From contig CM028886.1 of the NCBI GenBank assembly GCA_016801885.1, positions 16,470,366-16,534,365 of the forward strand: a stretch of DNA of 64,000 nt. Reading direction: 5' to 3'. Each line of letters begins with the position of its first letter. The first letter of the stretch is position 1. The position numbers were made by a program, and so were the translations under genes. The notes beneath the pieces are model-generated. The model made no database searches. It was given only the letters and a program-made list of their open reading frames with translations, and was not told the origin of the DNA. This DNA comes from Toxotes chatareus. Lineage: Eukaryota > Chordata > Actinopteri > Toxotidae. Below, piece by piece: positions 22,131 through 37,079 of the stretch.

Positions 22131-24197
22131 TGCAGCAGAGCCAACCTGCCCTGTCATGGGAAGCAGATCTGTATTTACTGCCCCGACACATGTGAGTTCA
22201 GCAACTGGACACGCAGCCAGCTCCACTTTCCCACAGTGCAGCTAATTTCTGTCTCTTCGTGCTCCTGTCCTCATCCCCTTCTGTCTTTCTTTTTTCCTTT
22301 CTTCATTTCTTCTGTTCTTTTTCTTTCTTTCTTTCTTGCATCAATCTTGCATCACTCTACCTTCTCCCCTTCCATCTCCCCCTTCTGCTGTTTTCCCATG
22401 CTGTCATATCCACAGCTGCAGCAAACCTGGGAACTCTATCCTGTCTCCTGTCCTGTCCTGGCCTCCAGTGGGAGGGCCTTGGTTCAGTTTCTGTTGTGTA
22501 ACACAGTAATATTGTAATACAGATGGGGTCACACGGAATGCAGCTCCTTTCCATTCACAATTGTCTGTTAAATCCATTTTACTTTTGTCCATTTTCCACA
22601 TCACCATTCCAGCTGAAACAATATCATCCATCTGGATTTCTTCAAATGTTGCTAATGTATCTTTGACTTAACAGTCTCCCCTCTGTCTGTCCTTATCTTC
22701 ATCCACACTGCACATCAGCTCCTTGTTATCTATTCTTACTTTATGTGAGACCCAAATGCAAAGGCAGCTCTTATCTCAGCAAAAACTGCTTTGCAAGCAA
22801 CTTTTTGACCTGGCAATAAGAGTTAATTCTTAATACCGCTGGCTTTGTTTCAAAGCCTTATACAACACAGTAATAGCCACTGCTAGAGGACATTTTTATG
22901 GGTTTGTTTTTAGTTCAGATGCTATCTTTCTTTATTTTCCTGTACTTTTCAGCAGTTAAACTGTGGTGCAACATAACTGATCTGAATCTGGTAAATGAGG
23001 CTTGCAGCTCCAGCTGCTGACAAGGCCAGACACGTACAGAGAGGTCTTGTGTTGGAGCCCCACGAAAACAAGGACTGGACATTGTCGCCATCACCATTAA
23101 AGCACAGATCTAGGACGATGATCCATGCACCGAGGCATGCTTTAGCCAATCTCAAATAATAAATGATTTCTCCAGATTATTAGATATTATCATGGTTCCT
23201 CTGGGCTGGCAGTTCTGATGTTGCATGAACTTTGTTTTGTCCACTGGAAAAAGTTTAGCACCTGATGTCATGGACAACATATGGTGAACGTGCACTATGT
23301 CAGGTTTTACCTTTTTTTCTTTTCCTTAAAGTGATATTTAGGTTTTTCCTAATGTTCCATAGCAATCTCTTGTAGCTACTGTACAATGCTGACTTTCCTT
23401 TCTTGTAAACAGATTCTCTGAAGCACATGTGGAACCATGTAATGCTAAACTGCTTCTTGCTGCATAAACAGAGATGCCTACATCTCTTATCAAACTCCTA
23501 CATGTCATAAGTAAATCAGCCAAATGACTTCAGGAATGTTCACATATTCCAACAGGAATTCTCTCTCTAACCATGCTTACCATGTGTGTCCTCTACTCAA
23601 GTGTCTCCTGCAGCCTCGCTTCTCTCAGGGCCACATCTGATGTAATCATAAGCCCACAGAGAGACTATGTGAACCAGACTCTAGACGATGAATGATAACA
23701 TTTATAATCTGACGTTAGCACTTTCCTTCTCCGTAATAAACAACTTCTGTAACAGAATACCTCAAAACACACTCACAATGTACCTGGAAGCAGGACCTGG
23801 TTGAGACACGTTTAGTGATGCACCATCTTTATGTATCTGATATAAGTTGTTTTAACTTTAACAGGTAGCTTCAACAGGACTTTGTCTCTTTACAGAAAGA
23901 CAAGGAAAGTGAAATAGAGAGGACGGGCGGAAGGAAAAAAAAGGGAAAAAAGCAAAACCATGGCAAAGGAGATTGATAGATGGGGCTTTGAATGAGAGGA
24001 CAGATGCTAGGATGCAAATAGCTTCTTTCTAAATATGATTACAGAGAATATTCAGTTTATATGATGAAGCACACGTCCACCCTGCTCACGCCTCTGTGTG
24101 ATTTTCTGATATGAGAGATGACTGGTGGTGTTAATTGCATTTTAACACAGCAGGGTTTATCATGCTGTTAATTATACATGTGCTGTCTGGGGTTTTG

Positions 24198-24198
<1 letters not shown>

Positions 24199-24276
<78 letters not shown>
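24199..24276. repeat. (CA)39 microsatellite
   Basis: Longest uninterrupted dinucleotide in the window (78 bp). The TH-repeat frame across it is an artefact. Confidence 0.99.
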
Positions 24277-24280
<4 letters not shown>

Positions 24281-24496
24281 CAAAAAAAACATTAAAAGCA
24301 GTTCAGCTGAACTGATCTAACCTGAACTGAGCTTGTTAAGGTAAAGAAAAAAACTACAACAAAATAAAAAAAAAAAAAAAACCAAAACAACAAAAAAAAG
24401 TATTAAAAAATAGAACAAAGCTACAACGTGCACAAATTAACAAAGATGGAATAAAAACTGTAAATTTCAGTTGTACTAAACTGAAGTAACTGAATG

Positions 24497-24584
24497 CACA
24501 CACACACACACACATACACACACCGCCTTTTCCAAACTCAAACCACATGAAAGCGCAGTTGGGTGTGTGTGTGTGTGTGCGTGT
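24497..24584. repeat. Facing (CA)13 and (GT)11 microsatellites
   Basis: CA tract at 24497-24523 and GT tract at 24562-24584, 38 bp apart. As inverted complements they could pair in a hairpin. Confidence 0.9.
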
Positions 24585-27500
24585 CTGTTTTGTATCACAC
24601 AGCTTAATTTTGCCATATGATGTCTGTCTTGCCCAAAGTCTTAAATTTAGACGTCCTGCCTTTTATTATATTGGCATTAATTATCAAAATGATAGGGATC
24701 TGATCCCTTGTGTGTGTGTGTGTGTGCCTGCATGTGCACCTCCCTGATCTTGCTTAGTAAGAATGTTGAAATGCTAATTATACAGTGACTCTGCAGTCAT
24801 CTGGGGATTAGCTCCATATATCAGCCTGCTTGCTGCGTGAGATCCTGTGGCAGGGCACTTCTTGATGTCATGACTTGGGGATCTGTACACTAACCAAGAC
24901 AGATCTAATCCGATCACTGCGTTTTCTACATTGTCATTTTTGCAGAATTCCTTACATACATGTGTCTGTTTTTTTAATTTCCACATGAATGAGGAAAAAT
25001 GGTGAACTCCTACACTGTAATCACAGCAAATATTTTCCAAATCTTTGATGTCACAGTTTGAAGGTCAAACTTCAAAGTCAACAAGTGAAGTGTATGTATA
25101 AAATATATAGAATAATATATATATATATAGCTAGCTTGTTTTCTGGGCTGGGAGGTTTTTGTTGCAGTGTGGTGATCATGCCAGATCTGTGATGTGTTTA
25201 TTCTTTAACTGAGCAGAAGCAAAGCACGGAAGACGGCAGCAAATCACAGGATTTGGACAAAGATCTGACACATGCCCACATGATTTTTTTTTGTCCACAG
25301 CTACATTTTAATCTTCAAAGCTTATGATCCTTTTTGTCAAAATCTTGGTAAAAGCTAAAATTTAGGTGTCTGGGACTATGGCATGTTGATTCGTTTGGGC
25401 GTATTATTTTTATTTTTTAAAGTATGCTCACACAGCATTACATTAATATCTTTCACCTCTCACCACCAGTGACATGATCTCAGCCCCCACTGTCTCTCCC
25501 TCTTTTTCTACCTGCTTGTCATCTTTTCACTTCCCTTGCTCTCTTCCTCTCTACGTCTCCCACCTCTCTTTATCCCTATCACTTTTACAATGAATAGTTC
25601 AGAGGCAGAACTCCAAGGGAAAGGCCATAGCCCTGTGCGCGCACACACACACATACACATATCCTCACAGGGAGCGCCGCTGTGTGTTGCTGTTTCCAGA
25701 GACTGGAAGGGGGTTCTGGGAGCAAAAATAATGAGCTCATCAGTTCAGACTGGAGGTGGTGTTGGCAACACACACACACACACATAATTTTTCTTTTTCT
25801 TTCTTTCTATCCCATACACAGACAGAGAGGCAATTACCACGATCCATGCTCGGTAGGATATTCCATCTCTCTCCAGCCGGCTTCACCGTGACTCACTGTA
25901 AAGACTCTGGGTTGCCGAAGAGATCCCCCCCCCCACCCCTTTTTGCCTTTTCCCTTTCTTGTTGCAAAGAAACATGTATGGAGTTTCAAAGGGGAGTGCC
26001 TGTGCCTGTGCGTATGTGTCAGAGTGTGTGCTCATGTTTGGCACTGTGGCTGTTTGTTAAGATGCACATATGTGTGTGTGTCAGTCTGTGCACCCGAGAT
26101 CTGCTATTGTGCAGCACTCATATGGAGTTTTGCAGTTGCATCTGTGCGTATTAATTTAAGTTTCTGGGTGGCAGGGATATTGCCTATGTGCATGTCTGAA
26201 TTCATACATGTCATTAGAGTGAAGACGATGATGAGGAGAAGCAAGAGGCTGGTGATAGAATGTTTTCAAGTGCTGTCTGCAGGAAGCCTTGGCTTGTGTG
26301 TTTGAAGTGAGGATTATCATTTGAATGAACTGCCTGAACCCAGAGTTAAAGTGTGGCAGTTTTTAGAAACAGAGGTCATGAACTAGTAGATTGAATAATT
26401 GCCTTGGTTTTTCTGTGCTCACTGCAAAGCAAAACATCAAGTGGGTGGTCTAAATCCATACAAATGGAGATGAAAAAAATAGGAATAAAGAAGCCATGAA
26501 TTTTCTCATTAAAAATTGCTTTGAAATTAGTTGTAATGAAATGTTATAATACTGAGGGGAAATAGGTTACTCCAACAAGTAATTTTATGGAAAGCATGTC
26601 AAATCACCACGCAGTACTTTTCTAAGGATAGTGGTTATTGTTCACTTTGAAAAAGTGCAGTTTATTAATGTAATAACTGAGTCAGTCCCTTCTGCATTCT
26701 GTGTGTTATTGTGGTTAATGCCTCTTCACAGTCTGCTGCGTACAGTAATGCCACTGAGCTGCCATGTCAAACACCACTTAACTTTCAAAAGACAATAAAT
26801 TTGACCTAAATAGTCGATTCCAGGTTAATAAAACAAACGGTGGTTTGTGATAAGCTCATTAATCGTTCTCAGCTCAAGCTCTTTGGCTCGATGCAATTTG
26901 CTCCCATTGGTTTAATTGAGATTTCTTAGTTGTAGTAAAATACAGAGGATTGCCTTGTGGATTATTAATTCCATTGTCCTACCTGTTCTTTCTACTGTCT
27001 CCGCTAATCTCATAGTGTTTCTGCATCCTTTTCATATACAGAATCTTCTCTTCTCCACATCTGTTCATCTCTTTTCCCTTTCCCTTACCCTCCACCTCTT
27101 AATCCCTTTTTATTCCCCCTTCCACCTCTGCCTTCTCTCTTCCTCTATCCCTCAGTTGCCAGGTGTTTTTTTTGGTGTAATGATAGCCTGCTGTGTGGTC
27201 TCACAGCTCTGGGTTATTAGATCCAATATCATTTCTAAAGCAATAAACGGGAGACAGTACTTGTGTGTATTTTATTCTTTGTCTTTATTTTTTTCATTAC
27301 TCCCAGAACGTATTAACAAGCTTACTTTTTATCCTTACAGGCTCAAGCTTAATTACATTCAGGGAAACGTCACTGTCAGCCATGGAGCAGAATAAGTAAC
27401 GAAGGCTTTTTTGATTAAGACCAAAGTTTCTGTTTTGGGTTCCTTTTTTTTTATTAGCTAATATCTGAATTCTCTGTGATATCAGTCATGACTGAAAGCT

Positions 27501-28357
27501 GAAATGTATTTCTCAATAACCTCATATTCATATGGAAGGTTAAGCTCTCCAAATCCAGGATGGTGATTATTTAGCAGGCAAAATGTCACATAGGAATATG
27601 GCATTAACCTTTTGATATTAAAGTACTTATTATGCAAGTTATTAACATCAACTTTTTCTCTCCAACTAGAGCCTTTGTATACGTGTGTACATTTAGCTGA
27701 GGAGGGTCAGTCTGCCTAATCATCACCTGCATCTTCCTCTCAACACATGCGAGCACACCCAGAAAAACAATACACGCATGGTTCCCCTTCACTTAGCTCG
27801 GTATATTTTTCTCAATAAAATTAAATCTCCAGTCCCAAACAAAATGGTATTTCATAAATACTGTACGAACACTGACAGAAAGTATGAGCCAATCTTCTTG
27901 ATTATATGTCTTGTAGCTGTTGCGCAACTGTTACAGGAGGTGTGTGTGCAGGTCCGTTTAATTCATCAAAATACAAGTATAGAGGTGCCAGCACTAGTAG
28001 ATATTTGAGCAGCCCCCTGTAATCTTGCTTTAAGACAGGGTTTGGGTGAAAGGAGCCAGATAAGCAGTCATCAATTGTACATGAGAGGTAATTAATCCCA
28101 GCCAACCTCCCATCCACAATTAAAAGATGCTTGTGGAGGATAAATGTAAATGTCTGTCATTACTATGTACTTTGCAATGGTAGCAGTGATAGACAGCAGG
28201 CAGTTTAGTGGGCGATAGATAATTTCATAACTTAACACCATGTCACCAAATAAAGCTCTGAATCTCAAAGTTTTCCAACTTTCTCTTGGCCTTTTAATTT
28301 TATGGGCAAGTTTGGATTCTAAACCTGCATCAATTACTTTTATTATTTTAAAATTCC

Positions 28358-28376
28358 TTTTTTTTTTTTTTTTTTT
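28358..28376 (-). repeat. T19 run
   Basis: Uninterrupted T run. Confidence 0.95.
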
Positions 28377-28906
28377 ACCACTATTCCCATCACTTATGAT
28401 GCAGACAAAGGGCATATCATGGCCACGTGATGAGTATAAATAATAATAATAATCTAATATGTACTCTCTTTTAAGCTTTGTTTTGGTCTCAACCAACTCA
28501 CGAGAGAATACATGGCACTTTAGCTGATTAGTGCTCCACTACATTCACCAGCTAGCTACAAACTGTGTATGTTTGCCATTTGGTGCTCTGCAGACTATGA
28601 GTTTATCAGGGAGTTTTTGCTGAAAACAGCTGCCTGATCCAGCTGGAAATAAGGATGATGGGAACAATGAGAGTGAAATGAAATGGTAAAGTGATGGACC
28701 ATAAGACCAACACAATGAACTGAAGGACACTAAACCACTCCAGGGAGCTTTAATGATTCTCATTATTAGACACCTTTCACTTTACACTGATTCATTTGAT
28801 CCCTGTTGATGGGAAAATATATAGATAAATGCAAGGATAATGTATTTTTAACATTCAGCATTCAGATGTTCCTATGGACATTTTTTCCTTCTTGCCACAA
28901 CTATAG

Positions 28907-29014
28907 CCTCCAATTGGAGCCCCTTGTCAATGTGATTCCAAGCTGTACCTGTCTGTTGTCACTGCAAAGGACCAAGCAACAAACTTTTCAAAACCACCTT
29001 TCAACCAACAGCAA
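28907..29014 (+). other. Candidate 108-nt exon, unknown protein
   Basis: Lies between a pyrimidine-rich acceptor (ctatag) and a strong donor (CAA|GTGAGT). It is a multiple of three. The frame beginning at its first base is open and reads PPIGAPCQCDSKLYLSVVTA then KDQATNFSKPPFNQQQ, with protein-like composition. One other frame is also open. I do not recognise a family. If real, the window is partly intron of a large plus-strand gene whose other exons lie far away. Confidence 0.25.
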
Positions 29015-31680
29015 GTGAGTGTTTGATTTTCAAAACAGATTTTTAACCCTAGCCCTGGAGTGTTAGTTTAATCTTCAATTTGTCATTTCCTATTCACAAA
29101 TAGGATTTCCTACCAATCAGATTTCAAGACTTGAGACAAGGTTAAGAATTTCACTTTGGCACCACTGAGACTCTCAGGTGTGTGCTTAAACTGAGTTAGT
29201 GTCACAAACCTCTTCTTTTGGATGAAAGTTTGGGAAAATGAAGCAAATGTTTAAACACACACCCACAGTACCCACTCAGAAAGTACATTCACCACTAACT
29301 CCTCCATCTATTACCTTTCCAAGGGTGCTGTCATGTACTTCTTGGTAAAACTCTGCTTTAGGTTACAGATGTGGAAGGCACAGTATGGGTAGAACATGGA
29401 ATCACATACCCAGATCCTGGTCCATATTAACACTCCATTAGCTTGCATTGTATCAACAGCTGGGCTTCGTGCAAATATTCACTGTACAATGGAGAACAAA
29501 TGAGGAAGAGACAGAAAGAGAAGAACTACAAAATGTAAGAAATGGGAGAAATTCTGGAAAGTGCGACAGTACAAATGTTGAAAGAGAAGCAGACCCAGGG
29601 AAAGAGACAGAGAGAAATGGTTTTAAAAGTCATTATGTAAACTCCTCCAGTTCTTAAAATTCAAACAGTGACTGTGGATAATTAATTCAGTGTTATAATT
29701 AATAAGTAATTGGTCTTCAGCCATATTTAAAAAGATTATCATACTTGTAATTCTAAAGAGAGATTGTTGCTCTGGCAATTGTCTATATCTTACTAATGCA
29801 ACTCGAATGCAAAATGGATGATATGTAAGTAGTTTACATTCCACTGTTACTGTTTAATCATAAGTGCTTCATTGACAACAAATTAAGGGCAGAAGTATAT
29901 TAAAATGAATTTCATCCTGGTTAAGGAACTCAATGTTTTGCAGACGACAATAAGCCTGTGCCCTAATATATTAATGTATGTATGACTGTAAGCACAGACT
30001 CTCCATGCCTACAGAGCACCAGCACGATTACTGTTGATATAATATTGGTATAATACACCATTACTGACTTCACTGAGGGCGGAGTAACTGAGAAAAAGGT
30101 AATTTTAGCTGATCATAACCTTAATGCTTTGAATATTGTAACATTTTAAACCTTAATCTTACATGGACTGAAGTTTGATGAATGCATGTGTCCTCATGGT
30201 GATATTATCATATGTATTCGAAATGAAGTGAATGTATCCATTTAACATTACTGGTCTATAAAATGTTATATCAATAAATAAAGAAACAAACAGGTAAATT
30301 AATTGGTTAATGAAAAAAAAATCAACTTCCCAAAACTTGTGAAAAAAAAAAAAAGTGAATTTACACAGCAAACATCCGCTCACTCACCATTTTACAATAC
30401 TGTCTAAAGATTTCGCTTGGTCCTTGACTCATAAAACTTAATTAAACTAAATACTGGACAAAAAATGGCAAAAATTGAGATACAAGGTTTTTACATAAAA
30501 CTGACAATGGGAAAAAAAATACCACAACCCATTCTGAAGCTTACTTTTCTCTTTTCATGAATACTGATGTGAACTACAATCCATTTGCAGCCGCACGTTC
30601 GCTCAGTCTGCAATTTATGATTCAAGCTGTAACTACCTCATTTGATCCCATCCTTGTTATGCTAATTTCCTCTCACAATGGTAGCAAATCAGTTTGATTT
30701 AACTGTGCAAACTGTGCGAGTAGAGGACTGTGTGTGTGTGTGTGGCTTTTGGGAGGAGTGGCTGCTAACACAGTTGTGCTTGTGTGTCTGTATGAGTGAG
30801 CTTACATGCATGTGTGTGTGTGTCATACAGCATACAGTTGTCAGAGAAGTGAGAGGTGTTTTTGTGCCAAAGCCAAAGCTCCCAATCTGCATTTTGATGT
30901 CATTAGCTTGCCACATCAAGCTGCTTCAGTGGCACTTTAAATCCAGATTGTGTTTTCAAGAGCACTACACAGAATATGGAATGAAAGGCTTAAAAAGCAT
31001 AGAAAAGACCCTCATAATGAAATCGTAAATTATTTTAGATATTGGTTGTTTAGTTTTCGAAATTTTGGTGAGAACTGTTTTTCTAAAATGAGTATAGTGA
31101 GAAATTGAAAAACAAATATTGGCTTATTTGCTGTTAGGGTAATCATGCTCTGTTTCAAGAAGACAAAACGTCTTTGGCTCTCCAGTCTTCATCAATGTCA
31201 AACCAAAAACATTTTGTCTTGATGTCTCCTCTCCCTCCTCTCAATGTCTTTTAACTTTATATTGGAATATTATACAGCTGAGTCCCACTATTTGCTGTCT
31301 TAAGGAACATCAGGCCTTTAATCAAAAGTGTGGTGCTGCTCTTTTTGCTCAGGTCGAATCACCTTCATTGTACTATAACTCAGTCCTTCACAGGTTGCGT
31401 GCAGTCACATCCAGGGAAATATAAATAGATGAAAACATGGCTCAAGTGATCTAATTCTTCTGACATTTTGCAGCAATATCAAAGTTAATTTGATGCTGAT
31501 ATGTTAAGGAAAATTACCTTCACAGCAAGCATGTGTAAAGAAACCACACATTTCATAGCCCTGAGTCACATGCTGTAGAAAACAAAAGCTAAAACTGCAA
31601 GTAACGACAGACAACTTCTGGAACAACTTCTGGTATGACCTCCGCTAGAAAACAGCATCAACAAAGTAGACACACATTCT

Positions 31681-31825
31681 CACACACACACACACACACA
31701 CACACCCTTGGTTTTACTAAATTCATGGGGACCAGTCATTGACATAATGACTCTTAAACCAAGTCTTAATCCCCACTCCACAAATATAGTAAAACAACCC
31801 CACTCACACACACACACACACACAC
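31681..31825. repeat. Two (CA)n microsatellites
   Basis: (CA) at 31681-31705 and 31805-31825 with about 100 bp of ordinary sequence between. Confidence 0.95.
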
Positions 31826-34200
31826 TCCTATTAACATCTGAGCAGCTAGAGAGGCTGCAAGCCCATGGTGACCTTTGAACTCCAGTCCTTGTTTTGAAAA
31901 GTTAACCCATAATGCTGTGGAAGACTTATCCCCCATTCTGTTTTAAGGAATGTGTGAGTGAGTGAGATAGCCAGAGAGAAAGTGCAGGTGAATCTATCTT
32001 AGCTGTGTGATGTTTTTTGTTTTTTTTATTCCTTCCCGCTGGAATCTTTGGAGCATGAGGCGGAGGGAAAACAAACCAGAAAGACAGACAGTGATTGAGT
32101 TAACAGGCAAGTGATGGTTTTCCTCTGTGTCTGTCTGAGAGCTGGAGGCCTGGAGCTGAGTCAGTGTACAGTATATCTCTGTGTATTGTTGTGTATTGAG
32201 TTTTGAGGCAACATGGACTGACAGTTTTGACAAAGTAGATATTTCTTTAATTACTTGAGTTCAGACAGGCTTTGCATCAGGATGAGACTTTTCGGCACTT
32301 ACAGTGATCGCTCCTTAGAGGCAGGAGCAACTCTGCTCATCATTCTCTTTTCTTCAGCTCCACAAACAGCAACATAGCCAACTACCACTTATTCAGACTA
32401 GGTGCTTGTCAGGAACAGCTTATCCTGCCCTGGTCACTACTGTCACTACTTTCAGTCTATCCTTAGTTCACCCACTACTGCTCTTGTCACCAGCAAGACA
32501 GAAGCGATGCTGCAACTTCTTGGACCGTAGTTACCAGATGGAGTGATGAAAGTGAGACAAAACAGGGCAGTCGATCACTCATGCTCAGCCCTGCTGGTGT
32601 TCCTACTGCTCACCACCTCAGACAATAAATGCACCTCCTTGTCTTCCCCATTCAACAAGTGTTACATACCTCTGCAGGAGCCTCTTAAACTCAAGTATAG
32701 CATCTCTGATTGCACAGACTTTTCTACCCTGACAACACACTGCTTGTCCACTTTTCACCCAGTTATTCAGTTGTTTGGGGGAACAGGAAACCTACCCCTG
32801 CACAGACTAAGGACACGGGGACAAGTTGTCTATGAAAATAAAAACCCAAGTTTTAACAAACCATCGCTTTATGTTTGGCCCTGTCTGTCAGTCAGAGAGT
32901 TGTTTCTCAGCGAGAGCGTTGCCCTCATCACACTGGATGTCCAAAAATTCTGGGTATGTAAAAATCTAAATGACTGGGAAGATCTGCTGAATGTTTTAGT
33001 GTCAGGAAGAGGTCTGTTTGTACCATTTAAGTCAGAGGAAAATTCCTGGATCAAAAATTGCCTCCCCTTGCATTATTTTATCCAGATAATCCACTATCAT
33101 CTATCTGTCAGTACTGTGTTTTAAGACAGTCCCGTGTGAACGTTAAAATACAACACAGGGCACAAACAAGAAAACAAATAACAGTAACATCAAATAACAG
33201 TAACACACAAGTGTATTATAAATGAAAAGAAGACTACACAGCCCAGCGTCTGACAGTTTTTTTCCCTCTGGAGTCTGTGTAAAATGGAAGGTGGTAGTAA
33301 GGGAAAAGGACTGTGTGTTCATACACTAAAGTACCTCTGTGCAGCACTTATGTAAGTTCTAAATCAGGCCTGGTAAAGCTGGTCACTTCACTCTGAACAC
33401 TTTACTCCACACTGGCTCGAGCAAGAAATGTGTTCTCTCATCCTGAAACTCAGGTTTAAGGTATTTGTCTCACATGGGGGCTCAAGCACACTCGAGCACA
33501 TCACTACTGCTGCTACAAGCAAAGATCCTTTCGGGTCATATGTGCAGTTCAAAAACACAAGAAGAAATAAAGGAAAACTACCTTTTAACTTTTGCATTAA
33601 AGGATAATTTGGATCGGTGCTCTGTTTTGTGGAGCTGGCTTACCATAAATCAATAAAGATATGGGCTGACAATGTTGTGATGAGCAAAACCTGGCTGTGA
33701 AATTAAGTTTTGGAATTCAAGGTTGAAATTACCACCAAGTGAAGCATCGAGACGGATAGAGCAGCAACACTTATTAATCCTTAAATCCTTAAAACCCTCA
33801 AGAAGGAAAAAATATGATTTAACAAGCGCCATATTATTTTAACAAGCTTTCAGTTTAGCTGGGCATACTTGCATTTATCCTAAAATCTATTGCTCTCTCT
33901 CATCTTTCTGTCTCTCTGTTTCCTACACCCTAAATCTAACGTGTTTCCTCTCTTCCCCTCCCCTACTTCTCTTTCTCTCCCACTATGTAAATCAATTTTG
34001 GGCTTGAGGCTGCTGTGCCTTGCAGGCATCTCTCTCTTTGATAACGTTCCCACCACATCTCTGAGTGTATGTGTGTGCGGTAGCACCCACCACAGCTGAA
34101 CAGAGGAGCCAAGCCAGATTTCAAACTTCTTTGTAGGATTTTTGGTTCAAACTCAGCCCTGCTGTAGCCAAAACGGCAACTTAAAGACTCAGATAGACGT

Positions 34201-34201
<1 letters not shown>

Positions 34202-34240
<39 letters not shown>
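34202..34240. repeat. (CA)19 microsatellite
   Basis: Uninterrupted. Confidence 0.98.
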
Positions 34241-34243
<3 letters not shown>

Positions 34244-37079
34244 ACATCTCCATGCACAGGGCTTTGAACAATGGGGATGTGAAATTAGGAGTTTTGTTCT
34301 CCCGCTACACAAGTGTAGGCTTAGCATTAAAGAGATTGACAGAGACAGACAGAAGGAGAGAAAAAGAGAGGCTGCGCTTTGAAGGCAGATGTACCTAAAG
34401 GCAATGTCCTTCAAAGAGTTTGTTGCTCAAAGAATTCTGATGAAAAAGTGTTTACAGACAGACGGGAAGAGAGATGAAAAATATGCATAAACATGAGCGA
34501 TGAGCTGATTCCTACATGTTGTTGTTTGTTATAGGTGCACACGCACACATGCATGCACACATGACCTTTCCCATGTGGTTCTGTCAGTGAAGACGACTTG
34601 GGATGAGTCCAAGCTCAAACAGCATCTGTGAAAATAATTAAATTGTGATTCGAAAAAAAAAAAAAAACCCTCACATTTGACAGTGTGAAATAATCTTTTT
34701 AAGGTTATGAGAAAACTTTTTAATGTTGTCATATCTTTCTGTTTTATAAGTTAGGATGGGGGAGGGGGGATGGGGGTAAACTGCTGGTATACTGTATATT
34801 TGAGTGCCTCATACCTTCTGTCTTTCCATCTGACTTGAGCCTAATTCATACCCAAAGATCATACGTGCCATGCAGCTGTCACTCATATCCTGGTCCTCAC
34901 AAGCAACTGGCTCCATCAGGTTGTATGCCCTTTGGAAACCTGCCACAGATTCACCTCTCAAAGCCTCGTACTAAACCCTCTGTGCTATTCTAAACCAAAA
35001 CTGTAAACAAATGTATGGAAAACTCTGCACTAACTGAGTGTGGTATGTAACACTTAAGCTGGCACCGTGGCCACCTGTCTTGCAAGTGATCCCAGACTTT
35101 GAACTCACATTAACAGACTGCAGTCAAGACCTCACAGTGGGTCATGCTTGGTTAACCGTCTGTGGCCCATCTTGTGTGGAATAGCTCCACCTGTTGACTG
35201 ATGACTGTATAGCCGGTGAATACTTCACTGTTGGACATGCTCTTTAAGACAGCCACAGAAGTATAATACAACTCTAATGTGTGGTAAAGCCAACCTGACC
35301 ACATTTGTATTTAGCTTTTAAATCCCAGTGCAGGCAGAGGACAAACTGAGATTCTGTCCCAGGTAGTTGTAAATGTATTAAAAAAAAAAAAACACTGGAA
35401 TCTGCTAATTAGATTCCTTTGCCTTTGAAAAACAACTACATTTACCAAGAATTAAAAATCTGCTGTTTTCTCAGTCTGATTTTTCACTGACAACTCTTAC
35501 AACTCTTACATACTTTTCCTGGTTTAAATGGCAAGATCAGACCAGATGTTTCATGAAGTGTGTAAAGTCATCTGAGGATAATGGAGGAGTCCAGGTTGCC
35601 CCCTCCCTCAAAAGGAGTAACACCTCCTTAGTAACTCCTACACCACTACCATATAACAGACTCACTATTGCATTAAACTGGGTCTGACTGTGATAACACA
35701 AAATACACGTGCTGCATTTCAAGAGGTCTGAATCATGTTTTTTTTAGCACAGAACGTGGATAAACTTAAAATTAGATTGTGTGTAAGGTTTTAAAGATGC
35801 CTTGAGTACACTGTCAGATTTTGTGGCCTGATTTTTGAACAGAGAAAAATGATATGTGTTTTAAAAATGCATTTTCTAAAACATAATGTATTATTGATGA
35901 GGGATTACCAGATTGTACCTTGACTGTGGATTACATAAATTTTCCACTGCAATACCCTAACCTGAAACCTTATTCATTTTCTGTCCATAATACAGCGTGA
36001 TTATTAAGGAGAATCAATGGGCAAAATGATCAAAACTCTATTTTTAAAACCCAGCTGTACAATGGCTCTGATTGTTTTCTCAACCTTTATTCCTGTTTGC
36101 CACTGGTTTCTCTGAAGAGACACATCTGGCGGTGAGACAATAAAATGAATTAAAGCTGGCATAAAATGGAAAGAACCATGTGCCTCTGATGATCTTCTAC
36201 TGAGATTATGAAATACGGACTTTGAAGCTGTAACAATAAGTCAAAGCATGACATCATAACATGCTCTGGCAGGTGCTGATGTCAGATTTTCTGCCACAGT
36301 GTTTAAAGTCAGTGAGCCCTGGTGGGTGGAAGTGATTTCACAAGGTTGCCTGAATATGATGAGCTGATAGATCTTTGAGTAGATAAGATCTTTTCCTTAA
36401 AATGTCACTCTAATGATAATTTCTCATTTTTTCATTCAGTATACAGGAAAGACTAACTGGGAAGTTTAAGAGGAAAGCCTGTGCTTAATGTGAAAATGCT
36501 GCACGACACTGTGCCATGCACTTTAGCTTGGTAAACTAATGGGATGTTCCTCAAACACACTAAAGTCATACTGTGACCTGGCAAGCATAATATCAGCAGT
36601 ACACCTTATGATCTTAGAGAAACCTCTTTAACAAGGACCTCCCAGGTAGGCACTGAAATCCACCATATGTTTGGCGCTCAATCTGTTTTACTGTCTCATT
36701 AGACCTGCTGCTTGGTTAATGTTAAATACTCACAGATGAGTCTTTTAGTTACTTGGACCATAGATATCATCGAGCTACTTCAGATTTTAACACTAATTAG
36801 TGGACGCTTTCTTTCTGAAATAACATACAGTTTCCTTGCATTTGTTTTTCCCTGACATGCTTAAAATCAGTACACATAGAATCCTCCAGGCCCTGCAGCA
36901 TCAAAAAGACAAGAAGGGTTTCCATGCAAAAATATTTCTCATGTGTGAAAACAAATCAATGGTTTCTGTGGAAAACATTCACTTGATTGAACACTTTCCA
37001 AAAGAAGTAAAGGGCACTGTTTCCCCATATTTCTCATCTTCTCTGGCTGACTCATTAGGTCCCCGCTGCTTTATTGAAC

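Larger units (their letters stand above)
22131..37079. other. Long stretch without a supported gene
   Basis: Contains several microsatellites, the 108-nt exon candidate at 28907 and a 193-codon plus frame at 32543-33124 that matches nothing I know. Weak TA tracts lie near 25110-25130. G-rich text sits at 34755-34777. Confidence 0.55.

Noticed and set aside
24135..24320. His-Thr repeat protein frame
   Set aside because: Translation of (CA)39.
26916..27395. 159-codon plus-strand frame
   Set aside because: Driven by pyrimidine-rich text (LSLTLHLLIPFYSPF-type), no domain.
32543..33124. 193-codon plus-strand frame starting MMKVRQNRAVDHS
   Set aside because: Not low complexity, so it was looked at closely. 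It matches no family I know, has no signal peptide or domain, and ends without a nearby poly(A) signal. Chance frame is the simplest reading; conservation or RNA data would be needed to reopen it.
34755..34777. G-rich stretch as a G-quadruplex
   Set aside because: Three G runs only (5, 6 and 5 bases). A stable four-tract quadruplex is possible only by splitting runs, so it is not called.
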